DNA from: an uncultured Oscillospiraceae bacterium
GTDB taxonomy: Bacteria > Bacillota > Clostridia > Oscillospirales > Oscillospiraceae
DNA length: 19,331 nucleotides
Reading direction: 5' to 3'
Assembly (NCBI GenBank): GCA_937915075.1
Contig: CALDMA010000031.1
Location: 1-19,331 of the forward strand
Shown here piece by piece: positions 7,232 to 16,835 of the stretch. The notes under the pieces are model-generated. The model made no database searches, had not been told where the DNA came from, and worked only from the letters and a program-made list of their open reading frames with translations. A program made the translations under genes and the position numbers. Numbering within the stretch: the first letter of the stretch is position 1; the number at the start of each line of letters is the position of its first letter.

Positions 7232-8230
7232 ATGCGCCGCTGCTGTCTGCTGCTCGTCTGCCTGCTTCTGCTCACCGGCTGCGGCCGCGCGGACACGCAG
7301 GACGTTTCCTCCTTCGCACCCGCCGAGGAGGACCGTCTGGTCATTTTTACCTCGCACAAGGAAACGATCTACGAGCCCATCCTCAAGGAATTTGAACAGC
7401 GCACCGGCATTTGGGTCGAGCTGGAGACCGGCGGCACCGTGACGCTCCTCGAGCGCATCGCCGCGGGGGAAAGCGGCGCCGACCTGATGTTTGGCGGCGG
7501 CGCGGACAGCCTGAGCGCGTACAGCGCGTGCTTCGCGCCCTATGTGAGCGAATACGCCGACGCCGTCGCGCCGGAATACGACCTCGGCGGCGGTATATGG
7601 ACGCCCTTTTCCGCTCTGCCGGTCGTGCTGATCTACAACACCAAGCTCGTGCGGCAGAACCCGCCCGAGCGCTGGGCCGACCTGCTCGACGCGGGCTGGC
7701 GCGGGCGCATCGCCTTTGCCGACCCGACCGTTTCCGGCTCGAGCTGCACCGCGCTCGGCACCCTTCTGCAGGCCGTCGGCGGCGACACCGACGCCGCCCT
7801 CGCTGCGTTCTTCCGCAATCTTGACGGACGCATCATCGCCGACAGCGGCGGCGTGGTCCCCGCCGTGGCGGACGGCAGCTGCTACGTCGGCGTGACGCTG
7901 GAGGAAAACGCCCGCAAGGCCATCGCCGACGGGCTCGACGTCGCCATCGTCTACCCCGCCGAGGGCACGAGCGTCCTGCCGGACGGCGCGGCCATCGTCC
8001 GCGGCTGCGCGCACGAGGAAAACGCGCGGAAATTCACCGACTTTCTGCTCTCGCCCGACGTTCAGCAGCTGCTGGACACGGAGCTCAGCCGCCGCAGCGT
8101 GCGTGCGGATGCCGCCTCCGACGCGCTGCCCGAGCTGACCGTCCTTCCCTACGATCTGCGCCGTGCGGACGAGCGGCGGCAGGAGCTTTTTGACGCCTGG
8201 CAGGCGCTGTGCGGGGGGGCGGAAGCATGA
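7232..8230 (+). CDS. Sensor-associated substrate-binding lipoprotein (SBP 2, HptA/PgtC-like)
   Basis: A 332-aa type 2 binding lipoprotein. The ATG at 7232 is chosen over upstream in-frame starts because AGGAGGG (7216-7222) precedes it and the resulting N-terminus is a lipoprotein signal with lipobox LTGC and Cys17. The body has the FbpA/AfuA-group pattern: LVIFTSHKETIYEPILKEF, ADLMFGGGADS, WTPFSALPVVLIYNT, ADPTVSGSS, YPAEGTS and a C-terminal FTDFLLSPDVQQLL. It is not next to its own permease; its stop codon overlaps the kinase start in ATGA. That architecture is the one of HptA-HptS-HptR (glucose-6-phosphate sensing in Staphylococcus aureus) and PgtC-PgtB-PgtA. The likely role is to present an extracellular ligand to the kinase sensor domain. 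The ligand is inferred, not seen. There is no Tyr-Tyr iron pair. Confidence 0.85.
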   Translation: MRRCCLLLVCLLLLTGCGRADTQDVSSFAPAEEDRLVIFTSHKETIYEPILKEFEQRTGIWVELETGGTVTLLERIAAGESGADLMFGGGADSLSAYSACFAPYVSEYADAVAPEYDLGGGIWTPFSALPVVLIYNTKLVRQNPPERWADLLDAGWRGRIAFADPTVSGSSCTALGTLLQAVGGDTDAALAAFFRNLDGRIIADSGGVVPAVADGSCYVGVTLEENARKAIADGLDVAIVYPAEGTSVLPDGAAIVRGCAHEENARKFTDFLLSPDVQQLLDTELSRRSVRADAASDALPELTVLPYDLRRADERRQELFDAWQALCGGAEA

Positions 8231-9924
8231 GAGCATGGCTTGAGCGGTCCTTCCGAAACCGCATCTTTCTCACCGTCCTGCTCGTCGCGCTCGTGCCGCT
8301 GCTGCTGTGCGACGTGCTGATGACGCAGGTGATGATCTCCCGCAGCGAGCACACCCTGCGCGCCGACGCGCGGGAGGAGATGGCTCTGCTCACTGCGCAG
8401 CTCGACGCGCTGCTCGCCGACTGCGGCGATGTTACGCGCGCCCTGGCCGACAGCACCGTAACGCGCAGCGCCCTGCGCCGCGGCGGCAGCGACTCGCGCA
8501 CGCTCTACCAGCTTTTGAACCGCAGCACGGTCGCGCTGCGCGAATACGCCGACTTTGAGGTCTACGGTGAGGACGGCGAGTGTCTCTATACCACGGCGAA
8601 CGTATGGCCCGCCGCGCAAAGCACCGGCTGGGGCGTGCTCAGCGCGGCCCGCGCGGCAGACGGCGTTGTGCTGCGCGCCGAAAACGGCGGGCTCGCCGGA
8701 GCCTGTCCCGTGACCGCGCGCGGCGGTGCGGTGCTCGGCTACGCCGTGTTCCGCATGGACGACGCCAACTTCGACGCCTTCTTTGCGCCCCTGCTGCGCG
8801 GCGCGGACGATCTGCTGCTCGTCGATCCAACGTGGCGGCTGCTCTACGCTTCGCAGCCCCTGCGCGCGGGCGATACCCTCGCCCTGCTGCGCGCGCAGCT
8901 GCTCTCCGGCAAGTCCCTCTCCGACGGGGACGGCGAGCGCGGCTACTACGTCGGCGCCTGCGCGGAAAGCGGCTTTTCGCTCATCCTGCAGCAGCCGCAG
9001 ACCTATACCGCACAGGTCGTCCGGTCGATCTACCTCGTCGCCGCGCTGATGGGTGCGCTGTGTCTGGTGCTCTGTCTTGTGTGCGCGTGGTGGCTCAGCC
9101 GCCGTCTCTTCGAGCCGGTCAACGAGCTCGACGGCGCGATGCGCCGCGTCGAGGGCGGCGATTACGACGTGCGCATCGAAAGCACGCGGCAGGATGAAAT
9201 GGGCCGCCTCGCGGCGAGCTTCGACCGCATGACAGCGGAGTACCGTCAGAACCTCGAGCGCAGCGTGCAGCGCGAGCGCGAGCTGAACGAAACGCGCCTG
9301 CGGATGCTCCAGTCCCAGCTCAACCCGCACTTTCTCTACAACACGCTCGACTGCATGAAGTGGCTGGGCGTGACCGGCGGCGTGCCGCAGGTGGCGGAGC
9401 TGGCCGCCGACCTCGCCGCGCTGCTGCGCGCGGGCATCTCCGGCAGCGAGTTCATCACGCTCGAGGAGGAGCTTGAGCTGATCGAGCGCTACCTCGCCAT
9501 TCAGGAGGTCCGCTTCGGCGACCGCTTCGTGTGTGAGCTCGACGTGGACGAGCGCTTTCAGCACTGCGTGGTGCCCAAGCTCATCTTGCAGCCGTTGGTG
9601 GAAAACGCCATCATCCACGGCGTGGCCGACAGCGACGAGGGCTTCATCAAGCTCTGGGCGGAGGAGGACGCGGAGGGCTACCTGCTGCTCAAGGTATCCG
9701 ACAACGGCAGCGGCATCCCGCCGGAGGTGCTCGAACGGCTCAACAGCCACGAGCTTATTCCCGGCGGCCATCTGGGTCTGAACAACGTGGACCGCATCGT
9801 GCGCCTGAGCTACGGCGAAGACTGCGGTTTGAGTGCGTATCCAAACGAGGGCGGCGGCAGCTGCGTGCAGCTGCGGCTCCCAATGCAGAAAGGAGAGGAC
9901 CATGCTCAAGGTACTGATCGTTGA
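8227..9924 (+). CDS. Sensor histidine kinase, YesM/HptS type
   Basis: A 565-aa membrane kinase. The ATG at 8227 overlaps the SBP stop codon by four bases (ATGA), so translation is coupled; an in-frame GTG at 8209 is less likely. Order of parts: membrane helix 1 (about 13-35), an extracytoplasmic sensor domain of about 230 residues, membrane helix 2 (about 266-290, ending CAWWLSRRL), a HAMP linker (about 291-345), a His_kinase domain with phospho-acceptor His368 in LNPHFLYNTLD, and a HATPase domain with N box VENAIIHG (Asn460) and G1 box DNGSGIP (from 492), then a GLNNV G2 box. This is the PF06580 kinase class found with AraC-type regulators. The signal is probably ligand-loaded SBP 2 at the outer face. 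The response regulator gene overlaps its 3' end. Confidence 0.94.
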   Translation: MRAWLERSFRNRIFLTVLLVALVPLLLCDVLMTQVMISRSEHTLRADAREEMALLTAQLDALLADCGDVTRALADSTVTRSALRRGGSDSRTLYQLLNRSTVALREYADFEVYGEDGECLYTTANVWPAAQSTGWGVLSAARAADGVVLRAENGGLAGACPVTARGGAVLGYAVFRMDDANFDAFFAPLLRGADDLLLVDPTWRLLYASQPLRAGDTLALLRAQLLSGKSLSDGDGERGYYVGACAESGFSLILQQPQTYTAQVVRSIYLVAALMGALCLVLCLVCAWWLSRRLFEPVNELDGAMRRVEGGDYDVRIESTRQDEMGRLAASFDRMTAEYRQNLERSVQRERELNETRLRMLQSQLNPHFLYNTLDCMKWLGVTGGVPQVAELAADLAALLRAGISGSEFITLEEELELIERYLAIQEVRFGDRFVCELDVDERFQHCVVPKLILQPLVENAIIHGVADSDEGFIKLWAEEDAEGYLLLKVSDNGSGIPPEVLERLNSHELIPGGHLGLNNVDRIVRLSYGEDCGLSAYPNEGGGSCVQLRLPMQKGEDHAQGTDR

Positions 9925-10651
9925 CGACGAGGCCGTGGTGCGCCGCGGCATCGTGCTCGGCATCGACTGGGCCTCGCTCGGCTGCGCCGTGGTCGGCGAA
10001 GCCGCCAACGGCGAGGAGGGTCTGGCCGCCGCCGAGCGCTACAGCCCCAACCTCATCATCACCGATGTGCGGATGCCGCACATGGACGGCATCGAGATGA
10101 TGCGCGCTCTGCGCGAGCGCGGCAGCACCGCTCACGTCATCGTACTCACCGCCTACAACGACTTCGACTATGCCCGCTCGGCGCTCCGGTTCGGCGCGGC
10201 GGACTATCTTTTGAAGCCCTTCCGCGATCAGGAGCTCGTCGCCGCCATCGGGCGCGTGCGCGAGAAGGACGAGGCCTTCTCCAGCCGCAGCGCACAGGAC
10301 GATCTGCTGGCGCTGCCCAAGGGCGACAAGAGCAAATATGTGCTCCAGACGCTTGAATACATCGCCGCGCACTACGCCGACGCGGACATCAACATCACCA
10401 CCATCGCCCGCTCCATCGGCATCAGCGAGGGCCACTTGAGCCATGTGTTCAAAAAGGAGACGAGCTACACCGCGCTCGGCTACCTCACGCTCTACCGCAT
10501 CCACATGGCGCGCAGGCTCCTCGCCGACTGCCGCTACAAGGTCTACGAGGTCGCCGGCATGGTCGGCTACCGCGACGTCGCCTACTTCGGCTCGACCTTC
10601 AAAAAGCTCACCGGTCTTTCCCCCTCGGAGTATCAGGACCGCTGCCGGTAG
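9902..10651 (+). CDS. AraC-type response regulator, YesN/HptR type
   Basis: A 249-aa transcription factor and the partner of the kinase before it. The start at 9902 is set by AAAGGAGAGGA (9889-9899) and by the receiver domain beginning MLKVLIVDDE; the gene overlaps the kinase by 23 bases. The receiver (1-120) has the acidic pair Asp8/Asp9, phospho-acceptor Asp55 (ITDVRMP), Thr83 and Lys105 (LLKPF). A short linker leads to two AraC helix-turn-helix motifs (about 145-249), with ITTIARSIGISEGHLSHVFKKE and YEVAGMVGYRDVAYFGSTFKK blocks. Phosphorylation should promote DNA binding. Repeated asymmetric elements upstream of both transporter operons (1119-1172 and 10699-10750) are its probable targets. 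No terminator is evident between this gene and importer operon 2, so some read-through is possible. Confidence 0.94.
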   Translation: MLKVLIVDDEAVVRRGIVLGIDWASLGCAVVGEAANGEEGLAAAERYSPNLIITDVRMPHMDGIEMMRALRERGSTAHVIVLTAYNDFDYARSALRFGAADYLLKPFRDQELVAAIGRVREKDEAFSSRSAQDDLLALPKGDKSKYVLQTLEYIAAHYADADINITTIARSIGISEGHLSHVFKKETSYTALGYLTLYRIHMARRLLADCRYKVYEVAGMVGYRDVAYFGSTFKKLTGLSPSEYQDRCR

Positions 10652-10698
10652 AACGAGCAGCCTGCACAAAAAAGTACGGAACATACCGGACAAGCTCG

Positions 10699-10750
10699 GC
10701 AGACTTTCACAGCATTTCGCAGAAATGCCCGCATAATCGCAGACTTGTCC
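10699..10750 (-). promoter_or_regulatory. Triple 12-base element, candidate response-regulator sites (array 2)
   Basis: Three 12-mers read on the minus strand: GGACAAGTCTGC (10750-10739), GGGCATTTCTGC (10730-10719) and GTGAAAGTCTGC (10710-10699). Their offsets are exactly 20 bases. They match the three copies upstream of operon 1 in sequence and in internal order, but the array is inverted relative to transcription. The proximal copy is centred about 43 bases before the predicted start, abutting the -35 region, the classical position for an activator touching sigma. The motif core TCTG is invariant in all six copies. Confidence 0.6.
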
Positions 10751-10752
10751 CG

Positions 10753-10781
10753 TTCCGCGCCGGCGCCGCGGAAGGTATAAT
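10753..10781 (+). promoter_or_regulatory. Promoter of importer operon 2, activator-dependent type
   Basis: A perfect TATAAT (10776-10781) has no good -35 box; at 17 bp the hexamer is TTCCGC (10753-10758). Poor -35 with perfect -10 is characteristic of activated promoters, and the proximal regulator element ends two bases upstream. A 21-base imperfect palindrome with perfect 7-bp arms (TTCCGCG/CGCGGAA, 10753-10773) fills the spacer and may be an operator or only GC-rich sequence. The start of transcription should be near 10788. Confidence 0.6.
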
Positions 10782-10829
10782 GCTGTATGTGGTATTTTAT
10801 GCCGCAACTACAAACGAAGGAGAACAACG

Positions 10830-12089
10830 ATGAAAAGAAAACTCTTAGCGCTCCTGCTTGCCTCCGTCATGGTCCTCAGCCTTGTCGCCTGCGGTCAGAA
10901 GGAGACTCCGGACACGCCCGAGACGCCCGACGATCAGGAAGAGGTCAAGGACTACTCCGGCTACACCATCCGCATCTATTCCAACTCCAACTCCACCGAG
11001 CGCACCACCTGGCTCATTCAGGAGGCCAAGGACGCCGGCTTCACCATCAGCATTGACGATAACTCCGTCATCTCCGGTGATACCGCTGCCATCCAGGCCG
11101 CCAATGAGAACAAGGACGGCGACATCCTCTTCGGCCTCAACGAGACCCGCTGGAGTCAGGTCGTCGACGGCGTTTATGAAAACCTCAAGCTCGTTGACTG
11201 GACTCCCACCTGGGCCTCCGAGGTCGGCGAGTACGCCTATCCCGGCGCGGCCTACGGTCTCGTCATCCAGAACGTTCTGATGCTCTACCGCAACGACGAG
11301 CTCGGCACCAACGGCGAGAAGCTCCACTTCCAGCACTGGGCGGATATCGTGGACTGCGGCTACACCTGGTACCGTCAGAACAAGGTCGGCGGCACCACCA
11401 ACGCCAACATCAACTCCGCGATGCTCTATGCCTTTGTCGATCCCTCTTCCCCCGCCGGCGGCATCTCCACCGAGGGCTGGGAGACGCTGTGGAAGTACTG
11501 CGCCGAGGGCAAGTACTCCTCCGATGACACCTACAAGTACGGCTTCGATCCTCTGAACAAGGGCGACGTCGCTGTTTCCACCTTCTACTCCTCCTCTCTC
11601 TACGGCAAGATCGACGCCGCGGCTGAGAGCTCCGAGAACCCCCTCAAGGGCGCTCTGACTCCCGAGAACTGGGACCTCGTTGAGATCGATGACGGCACCT
11701 ACTACATCGCCGAGTACATCGGCATTCTCGATAAGGCCGGCCGCACCGAGGAAGAGACCGAGGCCGTCAAGGCGTTCGCCGAGTGGTTCGGCTCCGCCGA
11801 GACCCAGGCGGCCTGGGGCGAGGAGTTCGACTCCTATCCCTGCAACACCGCCGCGGCTGACATCCTCTATCCCGACGGCATTCCCGCCATCTACACCCTC
11901 AAGAACTTCGCTCTGACCAAGGTCGACGGCACCGACATGACCTATGCCGAGTACGTTGCCGAGCACTCCAGCGAGTGGACCAACATCATGACCAACCTCG
12001 GCTTCTACTGGGCCGACGCCTCCGCCGCCGTGGCGGAGCCCGACTGGGCCAACCTCGACTGGGCGACCCTGACCCAGAAGGCCGCGTAA
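10830..12089 (+). CDS. ABC importer substrate-binding lipoprotein (SBP 3)
   Basis: A 419-aa binding lipoprotein for importer 2. GAAGGAG (10816-10822) precedes the ATG; the signal peptide ends LVAC with Cys21 and is nearly the same as that of SBP 1, followed by an acidic Pro/Thr/Asp linker. The domain begins YTIRIYSNSNSTERTTW and has GDILFGLNE where SBP 1 has ADVWFGG, so it belongs to the same broad type 2 fold but is much diverged and longer, with an aromatic-rich body (about 15 Trp). Blocks such as QNVLMLYRNDEL and EYIGILDKAG are recognisable. It is the first gene of an operon that also carries a sugar-phosphate phosphatase and mannose-6-phosphate isomerase. Ligand unknown; a phosphorylated hexose such as mannose-6-phosphate is suggested by context only. 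Confidence 0.85.
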   Translation: MKRKLLALLLASVMVLSLVACGQKETPDTPETPDDQEEVKDYSGYTIRIYSNSNSTERTTWLIQEAKDAGFTISIDDNSVISGDTAAIQAANENKDGDILFGLNETRWSQVVDGVYENLKLVDWTPTWASEVGEYAYPGAAYGLVIQNVLMLYRNDELGTNGEKLHFQHWADIVDCGYTWYRQNKVGGTTNANINSAMLYAFVDPSSPAGGISTEGWETLWKYCAEGKYSSDDTYKYGFDPLNKGDVAVSTFYSSSLYGKIDAAAESSENPLKGALTPENWDLVEIDDGTYYIAEYIGILDKAGRTEEETEAVKAFAEWFGSAETQAAWGEEFDSYPCNTAAADILYPDGIPAIYTLKNFALTKVDGTDMTYAEYVAEHSSEWTNIMTNLGFYWADASAAVAEPDWANLDWATLTQKAA

Positions 12090-12153
12090 GGCAGGACCCG
12101 CGCACCGCATCCCGCGGAGAGGCTCAGCGGGATACCGACTGTTGTGTGTTTTC

Positions 12154-12182
12154 AGGCGAGCCGGGATCTCTCCGGCTCGCCT
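12154..12182 (+). terminator. Intra-operon stem-loop between SBP 3 and its ATPase
   Basis: A perfect 11-bp stem (12154-12164 with 12172-12182, 7-base loop) lies in the 132-base gap after the SBP gene. The T content downstream is low, so it is more likely an mRNA 3'-end stabiliser or leaky terminator than a full stop. It mirrors the hairpin after SBP 1. Confidence 0.5.
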
Positions 12183-12221
12183 GATCTCTTTATTCCGAAT
12201 ACAAAAAGAGGAGAATCCATT

Positions 12222-13252
<1,031 letters not shown>

Positions 13253-13253
<1 letters not shown>

Positions 13254-15220
13254 TGGGTGCCTCTCTGACCAAGTCCCGCTTTGACGTGGCCTTTGTAGTG
13301 CGCATGATCGGCATTGTGCTCTTCGCGTACTTCTTCTTCGGCTTCATGCTCCTGCCGTGTCTCAATACGCTCACGAGCATCTTCACTACCACGAACGCCG
13401 AGGGCGTGCGCGATCCCTTCGCGGTCATCCGCTTTTTCTTCGCGGGCAGCATGGGCCGCTACGTCTGGAACTCCCTCAAGCTCGCCATCTGCCTGGTCGT
13501 CACGGTCAATGTGGTGGGTGTGTCTATCGTGCTGCTGACGGAGTATTTCGACATCAAGGGCGCAAACATCCTGCGCCTCGGCTACATGACCACGATGATC
13601 TACTCCGGCGTCGCGCTGGTCACAGGTTACCTGTTCCTCTACGCCTCCGACGGCATTCTGACCACCGCGCTCGTCAACGCCTTCCCGAGCTTTGACCCCA
13701 CATGGTTCTCGGGCTTCAACGCGGTGCTCTTCACCATGACCTTTGCCTGCACGAGCAACCACGCGCTCTTCCTGCGCAACGCCATCCGCGGCATCGACTA
13801 CAACACCGTCGAGGCCGCGCGCAACATGGGAGCGAAGCCCTTCAAGGTACTTTGGAAGGTCGTTTTCCCGACGCTCGTGCCCACCATGTTCTCGCTGACG
13901 GTCATGACCTTCATCACGGGTCTGTGCGCCATGTCCGCCCCCACGCTGCTCGGCTATGACTCCATCAATCCCGAGATCGTGCGTCTTGCCGGCTCGTCCA
14001 CGGCGGACGAAGCCTTCCCGCAGGCACGCGCCGCGCTGCTGTCCATCATTCTCGCGATGTTCACCATCGTGCTGCTCACCGTGCTTTCCGCCTACGAGCG
14101 CAAGGGCCACTACCTCTCCGTCTCCAAGACGAAGGCGCGGCTGCAGAAGCAGAAGATCACCAGCCCCGTCTGGAATGTCATCGCCCACCTCTACGCCTAT
14201 GTGCTCTTTATCATCTACATGATCCCCGTGGTCATGATCATCATTTTCTCGTTCCAGACCTACGGCGCCATCCGCATGAAGAAGCTCGACCTTTCCAACT
14301 GGACGCTCATCAACTTCTTTGGCACGCAGGACTATCAGTACCTCACCTCGCGCGGCACCTACAAGGTGCGCAAGGGCTCCATCTCCGGTCTGTTCGCCAA
14401 CGAGGCGACGCTCGGCGGCATCAAGATGAGCTTCGTGCTCTCTATCCTCGCCGCGGCGCTCGCTTGCCTGATCGTTGTGATCGCCTGCAACTACATCTTC
14501 AAAAACCGCAATAAGAAGTCCGGCGTGGTGCTGGAATACTGCCTGCTTTTCCCGTGGCTGCTGCCGACCATTCTCATCTGCTATTCCTACCGCACCTACT
14601 TCAACGCCGAGAACATCTGGTACGTCGGCAATGTGAACCTCTACTTCGCCGAGCACGTCCGTATTCTGCTCGTGCTGGCCTACACGGTGGTCAAGCTGCC
14701 GTTCTCGCTGCGCATGATCAAGGCGGCGTTTTACGCCATTGACGAGGAGTTGGAGGACGCCGCGCGCAACATGGGCGCGAGCGGCCTGACGACCTTCCTC
14801 AGGGTCAAGCTGCCCATCATCCTGCCGAGCGTGCTGGCGGTATTCGCGCTGAACTTCAACGCGCTCTTTACCGAGTACGATATGTCCGCCACCTTCGCCA
14901 GCTCCTACGGCACGAGCTACGCCATGGTCATTCAGGCCATGTGCGCGGAGGAGGGGCTGTACGGCTACAACGTCAACGCCTCGGGCCGCCGCTGCGCCTC
15001 GACCGTGTTCATCATGCTGGTGTCCGGCGTGATCCTCTATCTGGTCTACGGCGTGGGCGCGCGTGACCTCGGCGAGCGGCTGGAGGCCAGGGAGCGCCGC
15101 CGCAGACGAGTGGCAAAGCTGACGGGACTGTTCAAAAAAGAGCCCGCCGCCGTGGCGGCGGAAGCGGAGGAAGCGGCGGTCGCCGCCGCTGTCCCCGACG
15201 AGCCGGGAGAAAAACTGTAA
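13253..15220 (+). CDS. ABC importer permease, two fused FbpB-type domains, second system
   Basis: A 655-aa membrane protein with two permease domains. The ATG at 13253 shares its A with the ATPase stop codon and follows GGAGG (13241-13245); a GTG one codon earlier is possible. EAA coupling loops are at about 187-206 (VEAARNMGAKPFKVL) and 501-520 (EDAARNMGASGLTTF). The protein is about 85 residues longer than the importer 1 permease. The extra length is in a soluble insertion after the helix at 310-335 (about 340-390, including LDLSNWTLINFFGTQDYQYL) and in an Ala/Glu-rich cytoplasmic tail (about 624-655). The HAD gene begins in the last base of its stop codon. Substrate unknown; same membrane fold as AfuB/FbpB/PhnV permeases. 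Confidence 0.92.
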
Positions 15221-15825
15221 TGAAGATCAATACCATCGTTTTTGATATGGGCGGTGTGCTGCTGGACTTCGGCGCGGAGCTGTTTTCCCGCCGCCTGCAC
15301 GTCGGCGCGGAGGGCGAAGCACTCCTCAAGCAGTACCTGCTCTACACGACCGACTGGGTGCGGCTTGACCGCGGCACCATCACCGAGGAGGAGGTCTACA
15401 CCCACGCCTGCGCCAGGCTCCCCGCGGAGCTGCACGCCGCGGCGGAGTACATCATCTACCATTGGAACGAGCCGATCGTGCCCATCGCGGGCACGGCGGA
15501 CGTGGTGCGCGAGCTGAAGGCAAGGGGCTATACGCTCTATCTGCTCTCCAACGCCGCCCGCCGCCAGCACACCTACTGGCACGACATTCCGGGCAGCGAG
15601 TGCTTTTCGGGCACGCTGATCTCGGCGGACGTTCACCTGCTCAAGCCCGAGGCCGCCATCTATCAGGCGCTGTTCGACAAATTTGACCTCACGGCGGCAA
15701 GCTGCCTGTTCATCGACGATTTTCCGCCGAACATTGAGGCGGCGGAAAACGCCGGTATGCAGGGCATCGTGTTCCACGATGCCGGCCAGCTGCGCGAAGA
15801 ACTCAAAGCGCGCGGGATCCTCTGA
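15220..15825 (+). CDS. HAD-superfamily hydrolase, YihX-like sugar-phosphate phosphatase
   Basis: A 201-aa HAD subfamily IA hydrolase. Motif I is FDMGGVLLD with nucleophile Asp9, motif II LLSNAAR with Ser110, motif III KPE with Lys142, and motif IV FIDDFPPNIEAA with Asp166/Asp167. The DxG form of motif I (Gly where most phosphatases have the second Asp), the LLSNAARRQHTYWHDIPG block and the IDDxxxNIEAA block resemble Escherichia coli YihX, an alpha-D-glucose-1-phosphate phosphatase. Its ATG overlaps the last base of the permease stop codon (TAATG), so it belongs to the importer 2 operon. It may dephosphorylate an imported or derived sugar phosphate in the cytoplasm. HAD substrate ranges are broad, so the exact substrate is open. 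Confidence 0.87.
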   Translation: MKINTIVFDMGGVLLDFGAELFSRRLHVGAEGEALLKQYLLYTTDWVRLDRGTITEEEVYTHACARLPAELHAAAEYIIYHWNEPIVPIAGTADVVRELKARGYTLYLLSNAARRQHTYWHDIPGSECFSGTLISADVHLLKPEAAIYQALFDKFDLTAASCLFIDDFPPNIEAAENAGMQGIVFHDAGQLREELKARGIL

Positions 15826-15834
15826 TCCCGCGCG
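15809..15834 (+). terminator. Stem-loop between the HAD and mannose-6-phosphate isomerase genes
   Basis: A perfect 11-bp stem (15809-15819 with 15824-15834, loop CTCT) starts in the HAD coding end and spans its stop codon. Only weak T content follows, so it may attenuate rather than stop transcription into the isomerase gene 26 bases on. Confidence 0.5.
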
Positions 15835-15859
15835 TTCGCCTTGAAAGGAGATCGTTTCC

Positions 15860-16780
15860 ATGTCCATTCTCAAGCTCGCCCCCGCCTGCAAGGACTATCT
15901 CTGGGGTGGAACAAAGCTCATCACCGATTACGGCAAGTCCTTTTCCGGTGAACGCCTTGCGGAAACGTGGGAGCTGAGCTGCCATCCCGACGGCCCCTCC
16001 GTGCTCGCCTCCGGTCCCGACGCGGGCAAAAGCCTTGCGGACTATCTCGCCGCGCACCCCGAGGCGCTGGGGACACACGGGCGGAAATTCACAGAATTTC
16101 CTGTACTCATCAAGCTCATCGACGCGGCGAAGGACCTCTCCATTCAGGTCCATCCCGACGACGCCTACGCCCGCGCGCACGAGGGGCAGAACGGCAAAAC
16201 GGAGATGTGGTACGTCCTCTCCGCCGCGCCGGATGCCTTTCTCTACTGCGGCTTTGCGCGCGATATTTCCAAGGAGGAATTGGAGCGCCGTATTGCGGAC
16301 AACACGCTTCCCGAGGTCCTGCGCCGCGTGAACGTCATGGCGGGCGACACGGTGTTCATCCCCGCAGGCACCATTCACGCCATCTGCCGCGGCATCGTCG
16401 TGGCGGAGGTGCAGCAGAGCAGCAACGTGACCTACCGCGTGTGCGACTACGGCCGTCTCGGCCCTGACGGAAAGCCCCGCGCCCTGCACATCGCGCAGGC
16501 GCTGGACGTAACGCGTCGGAGCGCCGGCGTTCCCGCGCCGGACTTTGGCGGGCATCTTGCCCGCTGTGACTATTTTACCGTCGATCTTCTCGCCGCGCCG
16601 CAGGCGGCGCTGTGCGGTACGGAGTCCTTCCTCTCGCTTTTGATCCTCGACGGCGAGGGTGAGGTCCGCTGCGGCGGCGAGACCGTCAAGGCAAAGAAGG
16701 GCGACAGTCTCTTCCTTCCCGCCGGCAGCGGCGAGGCGCGCCTCACGGGCACGCTCCGCGCCCTCGCCACGCGCATCTGA
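15860..16780 (+). CDS. manA: Mannose-6-phosphate isomerase, class I
   Basis: A 306-aa zinc enzyme interconverting mannose-6-phosphate and fructose-6-phosphate, the entry of mannose into glycolysis and the source of mannose-6-phosphate for GDP-mannose. Zinc ligands of the cupin core are visible: Gln96 and His98 (IQVHPDD), Glu115 (KTEMWYVL) and His173 (PAGTIHAI); the catalytic Arg193 is in VTYRVCDYGR. The short form, about 310-320 aa, is typical of Firmicutes. AAAGGAG (15843-15849) sits about ten bases before the ATG. It lies 34 bases after the HAD gene on the same strand, separated by a hairpin, and is followed by a strong terminator, so it is the last gene of the importer 2 unit or a partly separate one. 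Its presence here is a main clue to sugar-phosphate import. Confidence 0.95.
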   Translation: MSILKLAPACKDYLWGGTKLITDYGKSFSGERLAETWELSCHPDGPSVLASGPDAGKSLADYLAAHPEALGTHGRKFTEFPVLIKLIDAAKDLSIQVHPDDAYARAHEGQNGKTEMWYVLSAAPDAFLYCGFARDISKEELERRIADNTLPEVLRRVNVMAGDTVFIPAGTIHAICRGIVVAEVQQSSNVTYRVCDYGRLGPDGKPRALHIAQALDVTRRSAGVPAPDFGGHLARCDYFTVDLLAAPQAALCGTESFLSLLILDGEGEVRCGGETVKAKKGDSLFLPAGSGEARLTGTLRALATRI

Positions 16781-16788
16781 GTGCAAGC

Positions 16789-16835
16789 AAAAAAGGAATG
16801 CGGGAGAAGCGCGCCGCGCTTCTCCCGCATTCCTT
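16789..16835. terminator. Strong bidirectional terminator between manA and gerQ
   Basis: A perfect 20-bp stem (16793-16812 with 16816-16835, loop GCC). The A-run at 16789-16794 gives a T6 tract on the minus strand, making it a good terminator for gerQ; on the plus strand the T-tract is short. It separates convergent genes. Confidence 0.88.

Noticed and set aside
8149..10008. A 619-codon minus-strand open frame opposite the kinase gene
   Set aside because: Low-complexity composition typical of GC-rich antisense frames, and the kinase and regulator motifs on the plus strand are complete.
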